Under the pieces are notes generated by a model. That model worked only from the letters and a program-made list of their open reading frames with translations, made no database searches and had not been told where the DNA came from. A stretch of 64,000 bases of DNA from the NCBI GenBank assembly GCA_015680905.1, contig CM027378.1:5995001-6059000 (forward strand), written 5' to 3'. Numbering within the stretch: the first letter of the stretch is position 1; each line of letters opens with the position of its first letter. The position numbers were made by a program, and so were the translations under genes. The DNA comes from Coptis chinensis. Taxonomy: Eukaryota > Streptophyta > Magnoliopsida > Ranunculales > Ranunculaceae. Shown here one piece after another: positions 47,167 to 59,326 of this stretch.

Positions 47167-47475
47167 CAAGGTCGTCTCTGAGTTTTCAATGGCCCTGTGC
47201 AAACAACAAAATGTGGTCCTCTTCTATCAAAACAAAATGTATCATCGAAATATTTGCCTTCTCATATTTTTAGCTGCCAAAATATAATAATCAATTAAGC
47301 TTTCCATGTTAATTTTCTTTAGAAATTCATTTTCAATTGATATTAAAGCTAGCCCATTTAGTCTTTCTTTTGACATAGTCGATCTAAGATATGATTTCAA
47401 TAATTTCAATTTTGAAAAACTTCTTCCATTTAGGGTTTGTTTTTGTATTTGAGCAATAATTGAGCCATTCAAGCA
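47167..47475 (-). pseudogene. hAT transposase C-terminal fragment
   Basis: The minus-strand frame 47472-47242 contains GRSFSKLKLLKSYLRSTMSK and ERLNGLALISIE, the hAT dimerisation domain. It is the same subfamily as the element at 41028-46306 (compare TERSFSKLKLIKSYLRST). A probable terminal repeat CAAGGTCGTCTCTGAG begins at 47167. The opposite end is missing; the fragment stops at an A15 run near 47498. Confidence 0.75.
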
Positions 47476-48600
47476 ATTAATTGGAGTGAGTTTCCAAAAA
47501 AAAAAAAAAAACTATTAATTAGAAAGAGAGAGATATTCTAGATTGAGTACTCATTTAGATTTCTACTCGTTAAGACTTGAGAATAAATGGTGTGAGAATA
47601 AAGAAGGCCTCGAGAATAAAATCTTAGATCCGAAAGTCTCAATCGTCAAAGTGACACTTCCAAATGAAAATGCCCCACCAAGTGCACAACAGAGATGCGA
47701 CTGTGGCCTGACAGGAAACAATGCCAATGTATCGATACACCAAGGCGGGCGGAGAGGAGAAAACGAAGCCAAAAACCTACACCGTAAAGGATGAGAGGTG
47801 TAATTCAACAAACATAACCGACATACTCCATAGTTCTGTATAGTAGCAGAAACAAAAGACACAAACTGGTGCGTGTAGACTTGCAACTGCGGCAACCAAA
47901 TATAGCAGAATGGGAACACCAAGCCAGACTAAAACCTATATACAAATTTGGCTTATTGTCGGCATAGTCACAAAAATCTATGATTTTTCCAATAAAACCT
48001 AAAAAGTCTCTGAATTGACTAGCCACCGATTTTTAAAACAAATAAACAATTAAAAAGCTAAAAGTCTCCAAATTCTCAATGTTCACCAATTTTTAGTGAT
48101 TTTTTTTTGATGGATAAACTTTCTATACATGTATTTTAAAATTTTATATTCAAAATTGCAAATATTTGTAGGAGATTGTAAATAATAACAAGACTTTGCA
48201 AATACATTTGCAAATTTGGATTCAATATATGCTCAAAGTTATTATAGCATGATTCGCAATCACACAACATAATATTTTATATTTTTATTATTTATGGTTT
48301 TTTTTTTCTGAATTTTTTAATCGAATTTGTACAAATTTCACGTTTGCACTCTTGCTGAATTGATGTCGAATTCCAAATTTGTGACCATGACTGTCAGTCT
48401 TATTAGGCATAGCAAATACTAAAATGGTGAGAAAGAAAATCATAAAGAAATCCTTAACACAACCCCAAATTGAAGAACAATCTTAGCCCATGCATGACTA
48501 TTACCGATCAAAAAACGATTACTGACTTCAAGTTCGAAAAGCCTGTTTCTTCTTCTTCATCATCATTGTTGCCAGAAGTGATTTCACACAAGACACAAAC
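47476..48600. other. Intergenic stretch without a recognisable gene
   Basis: Overlapping open frames at 47543-47922 on both strands lie in a more GC-rich patch but show no domain I recognise. The rest is AT-rich. Confidence 0.4.
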
Positions 48601-48603
48601 CGG

Positions 48604-48700
48604 GGAAAAAAAGTGACGCTTGACTTGTTCAGACGCTTGTCCTAATTATTTGTAAAATTCATTATCATCAATCGATAAAATTTCCACTTAAAAAAAATAA
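48604..48700 (+). mobile_element. 3' end of a second RLE-type retroelement copy
   Basis: Only the last codons and 3' UTR remain: FRRLS-stop followed by TTATTTGTAAAATTCATTAT, AATCGATAAAATTTCCACTT and an A-rich tail. This matches the end of the retroelement at 17964 (VARLS-stop, same UTR words). It is a severely 5'-truncated insertion, typical of target-primed reverse transcription. Confidence 0.7.
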
Positions 48701-49084
48701 ATTAAAATGCGGGTGAGAAAATTTGTTGGGATTTGCTGGTTTTTTTGTTTTTAGGGATTTGGGTTGGAATTGAGTGATTTACGGAGGAATTAAGAGATTT
48801 GGGTTACTGTTTCAAATTCCTTATACTTTCATGCATCCACCCATTATACTTTCTCTTAATTGATATGTTTTTCTTAATAAACACATACAAGCTAGAAACA
48901 AGCAATTCCTTTCTAGAAACTAAAATGAAGGTTTATCTCTGAGCGGATGGACGAAGTTTAGTGTAGTAAATTCATATAAAGCGTAATATATTTTTTTTAT
49001 TTAGTTTGTGCAGTTTTAAGAATGAAATATCAATTTCATTCATGAGTATTAGCAAGTGGACTTAGTTTGAACTTTGAACTTTGT
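48701..49084. other. Intergenic spacer
   Basis: AT-rich; nothing recognised. Confidence 0.5.
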
Positions 49085-49520
49085 TAATATCCTAAACAAG
49101 GCAAGAAATTGTACCATTTCTTCTCAATCCAGGCAAAAACATCAATTTTGACCAATTCAACAAAAATTTGACACTTTTGCCCTTGCCCATGTCAAAACAA
49201 ACAATTCTCTCCAACAGAGAAAAAAAAAACACTTCTCTGTCCTCTCTCCTTGTCCCCCTTGATGTGACTTTGTCTCTTGCTCATCACACATAATTTTGTT
49301 TAGATATATGTGGTTGTTTGAAATCGTTGGATCTCAACAAATTCAAAATAAAACCACAACTCTCTCTTCTTCTTCTTTAACACTCTTCATGCACAATCCA
49401 TTAAGTAGCAATATACATTAAAACAACGTCAGCAACTTTGAACAAATTTTGATGTGATTTTTTTTTGAAAAATCACTGGAATTTCTTAAGAGCAACTAAA
49501 ATACATTCTGAACTTAGTTT
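49085..49520 (+). repeat. Left terminal inverted repeat of the MULE-like element
   Basis: Pairs in inverse orientation with about 56270-56705, with only scattered mismatches and small indels by eye. Its inner end is interrupted by the LINE insertion. Confidence 0.85.
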
Positions 49521-49663
49521 TTTTTTTTGATAAAATCTTCATAGATATATTTATATTAAAACATACATAATAGCATCCGGAGAATACATATTGGCCATAT
49601 GATCTAGCCCAGTCAGCCAAACTTATTGGCCAAGAGTTTCCAGTTACATAAGTGGTTCTAAAA

Positions 49664-52600
49664 TCAAAAAAATGGAAAAGAACTTAAAGAGGCATGAGTG
49701 CTTTCTAGAATAGCATTCCAGGTCCAATTTGAATTTTTTTCAGGCTCCGTCAAAATCCTGGTAACTTCTTTACTGGTGCCTTCAAAAGTAGCTTCCAATA
49801 GATGCTTCTGCCTGGCCAAGTCCACTGCAAACTCAGCTGCTAACAAATGTGCTTCATTATTTTATAAAGCTCTACTTTGTTGCGTAGCAGCAATGCATCC
49901 TCCATTCCAGTCTCTAATAATCATAGCAGACACACTTGTTTTCTTAGCACACAATAACAAGCCAATGTAATTAACTTTAACCTTTCCGAAGGGAGAAGCA
50001 ACCCAATTCTCCTCTGTGCAAGGTAAAACAACATCAAGAGAGATGTGAGATAGATCACTATCTACAGTCATCCACTCTTTCCAAGCAAAGAAAACTTTCT
50101 CTAAGACAGAGATAAAGTTAGGTTTCATAAAACTAAACCTACACTCATTTCGATGCACCATATATTGTACATAAGAGAGAAAGCATATAGAGATAAATGT
50201 TCATAGCTGCTATCTCTACTCCTAAAGTAATTAAACCAAGTTTATGTTATAAAAGCATCACAATCCACCCTTAAACCTAGCCAAGAGGAGAACCAAAGCC
50301 TTGTAGTCCAAGGACAAGTAAAGAAGAGATGTTGGAAACCCTCAACATGATTATTGCAGAAAACACAACAGTTATCCACAGGAACATGGTGTTGCTCAAG
50401 AGTAGCTCCAGTAGATAAGAGATTGTTTGCAATTTTCCATTGAAAAAGCTTCACTCTTGCAGGAATTTTCAACTTCCAAATAATCATCAAATCATATGAT
50501 TGTTGAGCAGAAGAACACTGGCCAAGATTACTTTCCAGCGCTCTAATAAAATTGAACACAGATTTCATAGAAAATCTTCCATTAATTGCAGGGTTCCACA
50601 TTAACTTATTTGAAGAAGGTGGCTTAGCACTGATACTCATAATAGAGTTTAGAACTAAACTAGGAACCAGAGCACTGAGTCCCACACAATCCCAAGAACC
50701 ATTAGGATTAATGAACTCATTAACACGATTAAGATCCACCAAAGGTGGCAGAGGCACAACCATGTCAATTAGAGAGCATGGTTTATCCATCACCTTAATC
50801 CATTGATCAGTCTAGAATTTCACAGAGGCACCATCCCCAATACTCCAGATAGCCCCCAACTCTACAAATCTCTTAACTTTTTGTAAACCCCTGCATATAG
50901 GAGACACCCCAGAGGAGGGGTCAACATGATTATGAAGAGTCAGATCTTTCTCATACTTGGCAAGCATAAGATCACTCCATAAAGATTTCTCAGAGACAGT
51001 CTTCCACAAGAGTTTACAGAGCAGAGCTAGATTAAAAAGATGAGAATCTCTAAACCCTAACCCCCCAAATTAGCTTTAGGCATACATAACTTTTCCCAGG
51101 TGCATAAATGAATAGCATTACTATCAGCATCATTCCACCAAAAATTACAACAAGCTTTATCCATTTTAGAGGTGATATCAAGAGGTAGATAAAAAGCAGA
51201 CATGGAGTAAATAGGCTTTGCCTGTGCAACAACCTTAACTAGGGTAGTCTTACCTGCCTATGAAAGCAGTTTTCCTTACCAATTTGAGACAACCCCTTGT
51301 ACCTTATCCAAAAGAAAGTTGAAGTCCTGGATTTTTGATGTTGAGAAAATAATGGGAGGACCCAAGTATTTATCTCTCACAGAAATAGGTCTCACCTGAA
51401 GGGTATGCATTACAGTTTCTTGGATGTCTCGAGAAGTACCTCCACTAGAAAGAATAACGGACTTATCCAAATTCACCATCTGACTAGTGACATTACAATA
51501 AAGGTCCATAATCTTCTTCATTTTGTGAACTTCAAAAGGGGAAGTTTTTCCAAAAACAATTAGATCGTCAGCATAGAGCATATGTGAAACACTAGGTGCC
51601 CTCCTCGAGATTTTAATGCCAGAGATATCTTGTGCAGCTTGGGCCTGAAGAAGAAGTCTTGACAAGGCCTCGGTGAGAATGATAAAGAGATAGGGGGGAC
51701 AAGGGATCCCCTTGTCTAAGTCCCCTCAAAGGTGTGATAGTCCTAAGGGGGGACCCATTCAACAAGACATTATACTTCACTGTGGATATGCAGAATTCCA
51801 CTAGACTTATCCACTTGCTCGAGAAACCTAGTTTAACCATGATAGCAAGAAGAGCTCCCCAATCAACTTGATCATAAGCTTTCGACATATCAACTTTAAG
51901 AGCAAACAAACCCAGTTTATTCTTCTTAGCCCTTGATTAGGTGATATAAACAAACCCAGTTTATTCTTCTTAGCCCTTCTTAACCCAGTTTATTTTATGC
52001 ACAATCTCATGAACCACTCCTATATTATCTCCAATAGATCTTTTGAGAGCAAAAGCCCCTTGATTAGGTGATATAAACTTAGGCAGTAAACTTCTCAGCC
52101 TATTTGCAAGGATCTTAAAAATAACTTTATAAGAGACATTAAAAAGGCTAATAGGTCTGTAATGAGAAGTATTTGAGGGGCAATCAATCTTAGGAATCAA
52201 AGAAATGTAAGTTTGATTGAGGTATATTCCAAACATGCCATTATCAAAAAAAACATTGTACCATCCTCACTAGATCCTCCCCAACCAGTCGCCAATACTT
52301 TTGATAAAACATTGCAAGAAAGCTATTAGGCCCCGGAGGTTTCAAACCACCCATACTCTTCACCACTTTTCTAATCTCAGTTCTAGATGGACATCTAGTT
52401 AGAGAAACATTTTCAAAGATAGAGATACAAGGTTCAAACAAATCTAGGATGATGTCAAGGGAAGGTAGAAGAGCTGGATTTGGTGGAGGTCTGAAAGTAT
52501 CCTCAAAAGATGAAATGAACTCTTATGCAACTTTCGGTCTAGAAGTAACACAAAGACCTGCTTCATTCTGAATTTTGTCAATACTATTCCTTCTCCGTCT

Positions 52601-53862
52601 GAAACCAGCATTAGAATGGAAGAATTTAGTATTGTTATCAACTTCCAAAACCATAGAAGTATTTGAGTGTTGATTCCAATATGATTCCTCCTTTTTGTAC
52701 AACTCCAAGATATGCTCCTTTATATTCTTAATCTCCACTAGCACGAGATCAGAAATAGGGCCAACCAGAAGAGAAGAGAGAGTAGATTTAGCCTCTTTAA
52801 TTTGAGAAAAAATATTTCCAAAATAAGTTTTGTTCCAAACCCTCCAAGAGGATTGCAGTTCAACAAGTTTAGAGTTCAGATTAAATGAAGGAGACCCATG
52901 AACATGAGTCTGCCAACAATGCTGAATCACATCCATACAATAGGGGTCTTTAGTCCACATCTCATGAAACCTAAAGGGTTTAGGGCCACTATCAACCTTC
53001 CTAGAAACATAAACAACTAAGGCAACATGATCAGAAGAAGGAGTAGTGACATGATCCACAGAAACCAGAGGAAAGAGATTTAACCACTCATCATTAGCAA
53101 CAACATGGTGGATCCTCTCCCTTATATTAGCAGCCCCTAATCTATTATTCAACCAAAGTAAAAGCAGGACCATGATAGCCAAGATTGGCCATCTCAAGAT
53201 CTTCCATCAGGGAAACAAAATCATCAATATACCTAGAGGGTGTGGGATTCCCACCCTACCTTTTCAGACAAACTAGTAATGGCATTAAAGTCACCCAAAA
53301 TCAACCAAGGCCCAGAAAGAACATTTCGCAAATCTCTTAAATAGTTCCAAACAACAATTCGTTTATGAGCAACAGGATCTCCATATATAAAAGATACATG
53401 CCATGAAACATTCGAGAGGTAATTTAAAAATGTACCAAAGATATCATTTTTGTTCCCATCCACCGCTGAGAAATAAATGTTATCCTTATAGAGAACAGCA
53501 AGGCCTCCACTTCTTCCAACATGATCAACTGCAAACACTTGAGGATACTTAAGCTTTTTCTGTACATGCTTCAACTTCTTATATAATAATTTAGTCTCGA
53601 CTAAAAATAAAACATCAGGATCAAACTTCTTAACTAAAGCTGAAACACTATGAATGGCTTCAGAAGAGCCCATTCCCCGATAGTTCCAGGATGTAATCAT
53701 GGCTTCTTCAGGAAAGCTTACAAAACCCAACAAACTCACACTTATACAACTCCAATCTTTGAAGAAAACAAAAACTAAACCGGTTGAACTCCGAAAATAA
53801 CAAAAATAATCAAATTGTATCTCACAATCGACTTCACAAACCCAGAAGATAAAGACATTCAA
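49664..53862 (-). pseudogene. LINE ORF2: endonuclease-RT-zinc finger-RNase H, broken
   Basis: The protein of an L1-type retrotransposon, which nicks target DNA and copies its RNA in place. Order on the minus strand. APE endonuclease from Met at about 53702 (WNYRGMGSSEA, E in LVETK, GDFNAI), continued after a frameshift near 53215 to SSDHVAL (catalytic SDH). Reverse transcriptase 52441-51276 (LKPPGPNS, YRPISLFNVSYKVI, VDMSKAYDQVDW, GLRQGDPLSP, catalytic YADD). The zf-RVT domain about 50480-50260 (KIPARVKLFQWKIANN, CVFC, H). RNase H remnant 50161-49664 with weak conservation. Frameshifts and stops occur between most blocks, and a small duplication disrupts the RT at 51903-51985. Inactive. Confidence 0.92.
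51903..51985. repeat. Short duplication inside the LINE RT
   Basis: CAAACCCAGTTTATTCTTCT followed by TAGCCCTT occurs twice 47 bp apart. The linker between the copies, CTTGATTAGGTGATATAAAC, is itself a copy of sequence found about 130 bp away near 52058-52078. Confidence 0.85.
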
Positions 53863-54579
53863 TCACTTTCTTACCACCCTCCAAAAGGCTCATCGAAAAG
53901 TTATTCATAAAACTGAAATTGAAATTGGATCACTGCCTCTGAAAAGTACTTCAGCGAGATCATCATAAAGTGATATTCTACCAGCTCAGAAAACCCAAAA
54001 TAGGACTAACACTCCACCACAAGAAAGAGCCCAGCTATCAATGGAAAAATTCTTTTTTCAGCAATTCATCCCTAACTAACACACAGGAAATCGGCGAATC
54101 AAGACCTAGTTTCCTTTCAACAGAGCGTTCTGTATCTCAATGGTATTAGCGTCACTTGTAACCCAATTCACCGCTGATATAAACATACCAAAACAGATGC
54201 ACCTCCACTACAAACTTTATACAGAAGAACAAGACTTGAAATTTAGTAGAAATAGGCAATTTCAGAGAAAATGGCAGAAAGATATTAAGGTAATTAGCTA
54301 CTAGGATCAGAATTCATCATCTTATACAACTAGGTAATGGCCTAAATCTGATCAGAGTTGGCCTGAAACTCATTGGAAATATTCTGGACTTAGTTTTGAA
54401 CTAAAATACATTCAAGATCATGGTTTAGTTCTGAATACATTCGAGAAATTCCAGTGATTTTTCCCTAATAAAGTCCTAATAAACTAAACCATGATCTAAG
54501 AATGTATTGAAACTAAGTTCAAAATGTATCAAAAAATTACATTTTACAAAGATTTAAAGTGAAAAACTAGTACCACCAG

Positions 54580-56110
54580 ATTAGTACCAAAAACCATAAA
54601 AGTAGTTGACTTGTGGTTTCAAAGTAACTACCGTATTAATATGTATGTTACATACAAGAGAAACTTAGCCCAAAATTAACTGAAAAAACACAAGCTAATT
54701 ATTGTTTAACAAATATCATCTGTAAGCTAAGTGAGAAGCAAATTCCTCGATATGTAACTCACAGATAAAAAAAAAATACAATTCGGTGAAAAAATATATA
54801 CGAGAAATAGAATTCTCAATATATATAACTTGCATATCAATAAATTACATTTAAGTAAAACTTAACAAAGTAAATAGAAAACAATAGAATAAAATAAAAC
54901 AGTGAAAATTAATAAAATCGCCACTGTATGTACCATATTAACACGTTTCTTCTAAGAGAAACTTAGTTCAACATATATTGAAAAATCACACCTCTGTTCA
55001 ACAAACATCATATGTAAGTGACAAATAGTTCCTCAATATATAACTCACAGATTAAAAAATCACCAACAGTTGGGTACCAATAACTACTAAAGTAGCAGAC
55101 ATAAAGTTTGAAAGTAACTACCACTTTAAACATTACATACAAGGGAAACTTACTCCAAAATATCTTTAAAAAGTACAAGTTTATTTTTCACTATATATCA
55201 TATGGAAGTGACATATATATTCTTCAATCTGTAACTCACAGTTTAAAAAATTACATTTTAATTAAACTTAATAAAATTTTAAAAATCAAACAGTAAAATA
55301 AAAATAAAATAATATCACTAACGGTTGATCGAGTACCAAAATCTATTAAAGTAGATGACTAATAGTTTGAATCCAAGGGAAACTTAGCCCCAAATGTACT
55401 ATATTAATACATTGCATCCAAGGGAAACTTAGCCCCAAATGTACCAAAAAAAACAAGTTCATCATTTAACTAATATCATATATGAATGACAAACAAGTTC
55501 CGCAGTATGTAACTGACAAATCAACAAATAATATTTTAGATAAACTTAATATAAAATTAAAAGAACAAAAGACACACCAGTTTAGTAAGTACCAAATACA
55601 ATTAAAGTAACAGACGTGGTTTGAAAGTCACTACCATATTAATACATTACATCCAAGAGAAATTTAGCCCAAAATATCTTTAAAAAGTATAAGTTTATTT
55701 TTCATATATCATATATCAAATGGAATTGACAAACATATTCTTCAATTTGAAACTTACAGTTTAAAAAATTACATTTAATTGAAACTTAAATATTTTTATA
55801 AAAAATAATAGTATTATAAAAAATAATAATATCACTAATGATTGAGTACCAAAAACCACTAGAGTAGCTAACATATAGTTTGAAAGAAACTCCATATCAG
55901 TACATTGTATCTAAGGAAACTTATCCCCAAATGTACTAAAAAAAAACACGTTTATCATTTAACTCATATCATCTATGAATGACAAACAAATTCTGCAGTA
56001 TGGAACTCATTAATCAGCAAACTTAATTAATGCAAATTAAAAAGAACAAAAAACATCCCAATACCAATTACTATTAGAGTAGCTTACATATAGTTTGTTG
56101 CTTTTTCAAT
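54580..56110. repeat. Diverged tandem repeats of about 250 bp
   Basis: A recognisable unit start (AGTACCAAAAACCA then AAAGTAG and GAC) recurs near 54582, 55072, 55331, 55586, 55845 and 56060. One unit start between the first two is deleted. Each unit also carries AAGRGAAACTTAGCCC, ATATCAT and AACTCACAG words in the same order. There is no coding frame. It fills the interior of the MULE-like element right of the LINE. Confidence 0.8.
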
Positions 56111-56269
56111 ACATTTTGTACTTAGTTTCAATACATTCTTAGATCCTAGTTTAGTTTATTAGGTCTTTAAATCCTGATTCTCCTAAATCTTGTATGTTTT
56201 ATTTTGTTTTGAACTAAAATACATTCAAGATCATGGTTTAGTTCTGAATACATTCAAGGAATTTTAGTT

Positions 56270-56705
56270 GCTCTTAAGAAATTCCAGTGATTTTTAAAAA
56301 AAAAATCATATCAAAATTTGTTCAAAATTGCTGACGTTGTTTTAATGTATTGCTACTTAATGGATTGTGCATGAAGAGTGTTAGAGAAGAAAGAGTGTAG
56401 GAGAAGAGAGAGTTGTGGTTTTATTTTGAATTTGTTGAGATCCAACGATTCCAAACGACCACATATATCTCAACAAAATCGTGTGGTGATGAGTAAGAGA
56501 CAATGTCACATCAAGAGGGACAAGGAGAGAGGACAAAAAAGTATTATTTTTTATTTATTTTTTGTTCTGTTAGAGAGAGAATTGTTTGTCTTGACATGGG
56601 CAAGGGCAAAAGTGTTAAATTTAATTTTCGTTGAATTGGTCAAAATTGATGTTTTTGCCTGGATTAAAAAAAAATAGTACATTTCTTGCCTTGTTTAGGA
56701 TATTA
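56270..56705 (-). repeat. Right terminal inverted repeat of the MULE-like element
   Basis: Inverse of 49085-49520; ends CTTGCCTTGTTTAGGATATT at 56685-56704. Confidence 0.85.
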
Positions 56706-57512
56706 CCCTAATTAACCCTGTGAAGTTTATATATTATATCTACATGAATCAAGAGTCACTAGATCAAATGAAGCACCAGGTTATAGAAATAAGCTAAATG
56801 AACTTTGCATGACCCCAAATTAATTAAAATTGTTTTCTAAATATAACGTATAGACAATCTGCGAAAAAAAAAAAGAAAGAAAGAAAAAAGAAGACAAAGT
56901 GACAATGAGCTAAATAAAATAATTGTAGCGGACATAATTGACATAATTGGAGTGCCTTGTACGAGATGTGATCTCAAATGTATGCATTTCAGTGCACAAA
57001 ATCTAAATTTTTATCCAAATAAAACAAACACACAAGTGAAATACTAGCTAGACAAATGTTAGTAAGTAATAGCATATTTCGAAATTATCGCTATTCAGAA
57101 AATCTGGAAAACTGAAATTCACAATATTTAGACCCATGTCATATTTTGATTTCGACTAATTTCAAAATCATCAATATTTCGACCTTATGTAGTTTTTTTT
57201 TGAAAAACCGAAATACCCGGTAGAATTCCGACATTCCGTTCTGGATTGTGAACATTGGGTACTAGGCAGGCCCAACTGCCCAATAACATATAATTTGTAG
57301 AATCTTTACCTTGAAAAAATAAAAGCAAAAGCACAACCAATTTGTGTTCCTAACTTCGTGACACCTCTCACTAAATAGGAAAAACATAATTTATCATTAG
57401 TTGGGCTAAGGTTTGGGCCACAATTTGCTCATGAAATTTACATTTCATCTATCTAACTTATGACCCCCGGCCAAGTCCAAACAATTAGCAAAATCAACAT
57501 GGCAAGTTAACG
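56706..57512. other. Intergenic spacer
   Basis: AT-rich; no gene or repeat recognised. Confidence 0.5.
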
Positions 57513-58075
57513 CTTAAACTCAATGTTCTAAAAGACGCTAGATAGCAATTGAGCGGTGGGTAGCGCCTAGCCTTTCTAGGCAGCGTGTAGACGAGCTAGA
57601 CACTAGAGGGGGGGAGGTTAATAAATAGTCGTGCACAACTACAAAAAGAAAAGAAATCAAACATTTATCATAATTCAAAAAATAAGCACAAACAAAAATA
57701 TTTATTACAAAATGGCGTAACAGTTGAAGAATGTCGTAAGTGATTTGCTCGAGTTGAATAGAGAGACCAAATAACGACTTCATATAAAAACACATTTTTG
57801 GCTATAGTCTTTTAAACTTATTTAAATCTTAAGTCTTCATGGGCATTTTATTTTTGACATTTAATTATTTTAAAAAAAAAAGAAAAAAAATGAGCCGATT
57901 AGACCGTCTAGCCCAACTAATTAATCGGACGGCTTAAAGGCCAATTAGTATGTCTAGCCCGCCTAAACAACTTTTTGAACTGATTAGGCCTAGGCAAGTT
58001 GGTTAAGCACTGCCTAGCGCTTAGAGACCCGTCTAGACGGCCACCTAGACCGATTTTTAGAACACTGCTTAAAAT
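57513..58075. mobile_element. 547-bp hAT-type MITE with CTAG-rich interior
   Basis: The element 57521-58067 starts CAATGTTCTAAAA and ends with the inverse TTTTAGAACACTG. The target duplication is CTTAAACT versus CTTAAAAT (57513-57520, 58068-58075), 7 of 8 matching. The ends are rich in GCGCCTAG, CCGTCTAG and GTCTAGAC words in both orientations, giving strong potential secondary structure. No coding capacity. Confidence 0.78.
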
Positions 58076-59326
58076 TGAGGGGCACCGGCTGGGCGGTTGG
58101 CATGGTGTAGATTTACCCATCGTCACTTCATCGACCATTCGTCACTTCATCGACCATTAGGAAATCGATTGCCAGACTATGGCCTTTGGATATGATGGTT
58201 ACGTTTTCAAAGAGTGTTGCTGGTGAGCATTAAGTAAATGGTCAAGGACCTTACTATAATCTCCGGTTTTCTCATGCAACGCAAACAAACAAGATTACAC
58301 GAATCACCTTATCGATCTCAAAGGGTGGAATTGGTCAGGGACGTGTACCACATGCATTATCCTAGTTTAAAATTAAATGTGTCATTATTCTACTTTACGT
58401 TTAGACAATTTGTTCATCGGTGTGATTCCGTATACATTAGGTGAGGTTGGTGTCACTGTGCTGCTGACCTTGTGATTGGATTAGAAATGCTAGCCAATAG
58501 AGGTACATTTTCCGGTTTTTGAGGAATGTATATTAGGATTTGGGTCTCACTAAGTGATCGTGAAACAGTAAACCATGTTTAGTTCATATACTTATGCAAA
58601 GAAATTATTAAGAATCAATAAAAAGACGTTAGTTATACTGTAAGTTTGTCCAATAATATGCATTACTTGTACACACACGTACCGCGGTACAGTTTGGTTA
58701 TCAGCAGGTAAGTTTGTCGATCTGTTCCGAAATCGGATATTGATATTGATATTGAGAAACAACTGCAACCATTTCCTATCCAATCACAAGGGTACTAAGA
58801 TTCCTACCATGTCGTAATAAAGGTAGACATGAGAGAAAATGAGGAATATGACTCATCATGAATCCAACCAGAGAAAAAAAATTTATGAAAGAAACCATTA
58901 GTATTTTCAAACAAAATCCTTGAGATAATTATTTGCTGAATCAAATAAGAGAATCTGTACCATTATTTTTTAGAAAAATACTCAAACAGGATAACTAACT
59001 CCTAAATTCAATTGAGGCAACAAATTTTTTTTTTCCGTCAATTAGGATAACCAATTTATAAGATTGGTCAATAAGAATAATCCGTCAACTTGCTGTCCCA
59101 AGTTCGCCGTTATCTATTATTAATAAAAAAAAATCAATAAAATAAATATTTATCCCATTATGCTCTATGTCCCATTATGCCTTTGAATAAAATCTCACTT
59201 AAATACTTAGCATATTTTCTTGATAAGTTCTAATTCTGATTTCAAAGGAAGAAATCGAGCAATCATTCACAAATGTCAACGGCTTGATATGGGTAGAAAA
59301 CTAAAATAGATAGAAAACAAAATCAG
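58076..59326. other. Intergenic stretch without a recognisable gene
   Basis: A 20-bp tandem repeat (CGTCACTTCATCGACCATT) occurs at about 58119-58158. Open frames here have no recognisable domain. Confidence 0.5.

Larger units (their letters stand above)
49505..54397 (-). mobile_element. L1-type LINE with 17-bp target duplication
   Basis: The LINE body is 49522-54380, minus strand. Its 3' end is an A tail (T run at 49518-49528 on the plus strand). The target duplication ATTCTGAACTTAGTTTT at 49505-49521 recurs with one mismatch at 54381-54397. The coding region holds endonuclease, reverse transcriptase, zinc finger and RNase H parts, all with frame breaks. No gag-like ORF1 was recognised in the 680 bp upstream of the endonuclease, so the copy is probably 5'-truncated. 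Confidence 0.88.
49085..56705. mobile_element. Long-TIR (MULE-like) non-autonomous element, split by a LINE
   Basis: The left arm (49085 to about 49520) and the right arm (about 56270-56705) are inverted copies of each other over roughly 440 bp, starting TAATATCCTAAACAAGGCAAG. Shared words include CATCAATTTTGACCAATTCAA, TTTTGCCCTTGCCCATGTCAA and CACTCTTCATGCACAATCC (each given up to 20 bases). Between them lie a LINE (49522-54380) and about 1.9 kb of AT-rich tandem repeats; no transposase was found. Long TIRs suggest a Mutator-like or foldback element. I could not see a clear 9-bp target duplication, so the exact ends may be off by some bases. Confidence 0.75.

Noticed and set aside
47543..47922. 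Overlapping open frames on both strands (83 and 119 codons).
   Set aside because: No domain recognised on either strand; overlap suggests a GC-richer patch by chance or an unknown fragment.
49085..56705. 9-bp target duplication for the long-TIR element.
   Set aside because: Flanks GAACTTTGT and CCCTAATTA do not match; exact ends remain uncertain, so no TSD is claimed.
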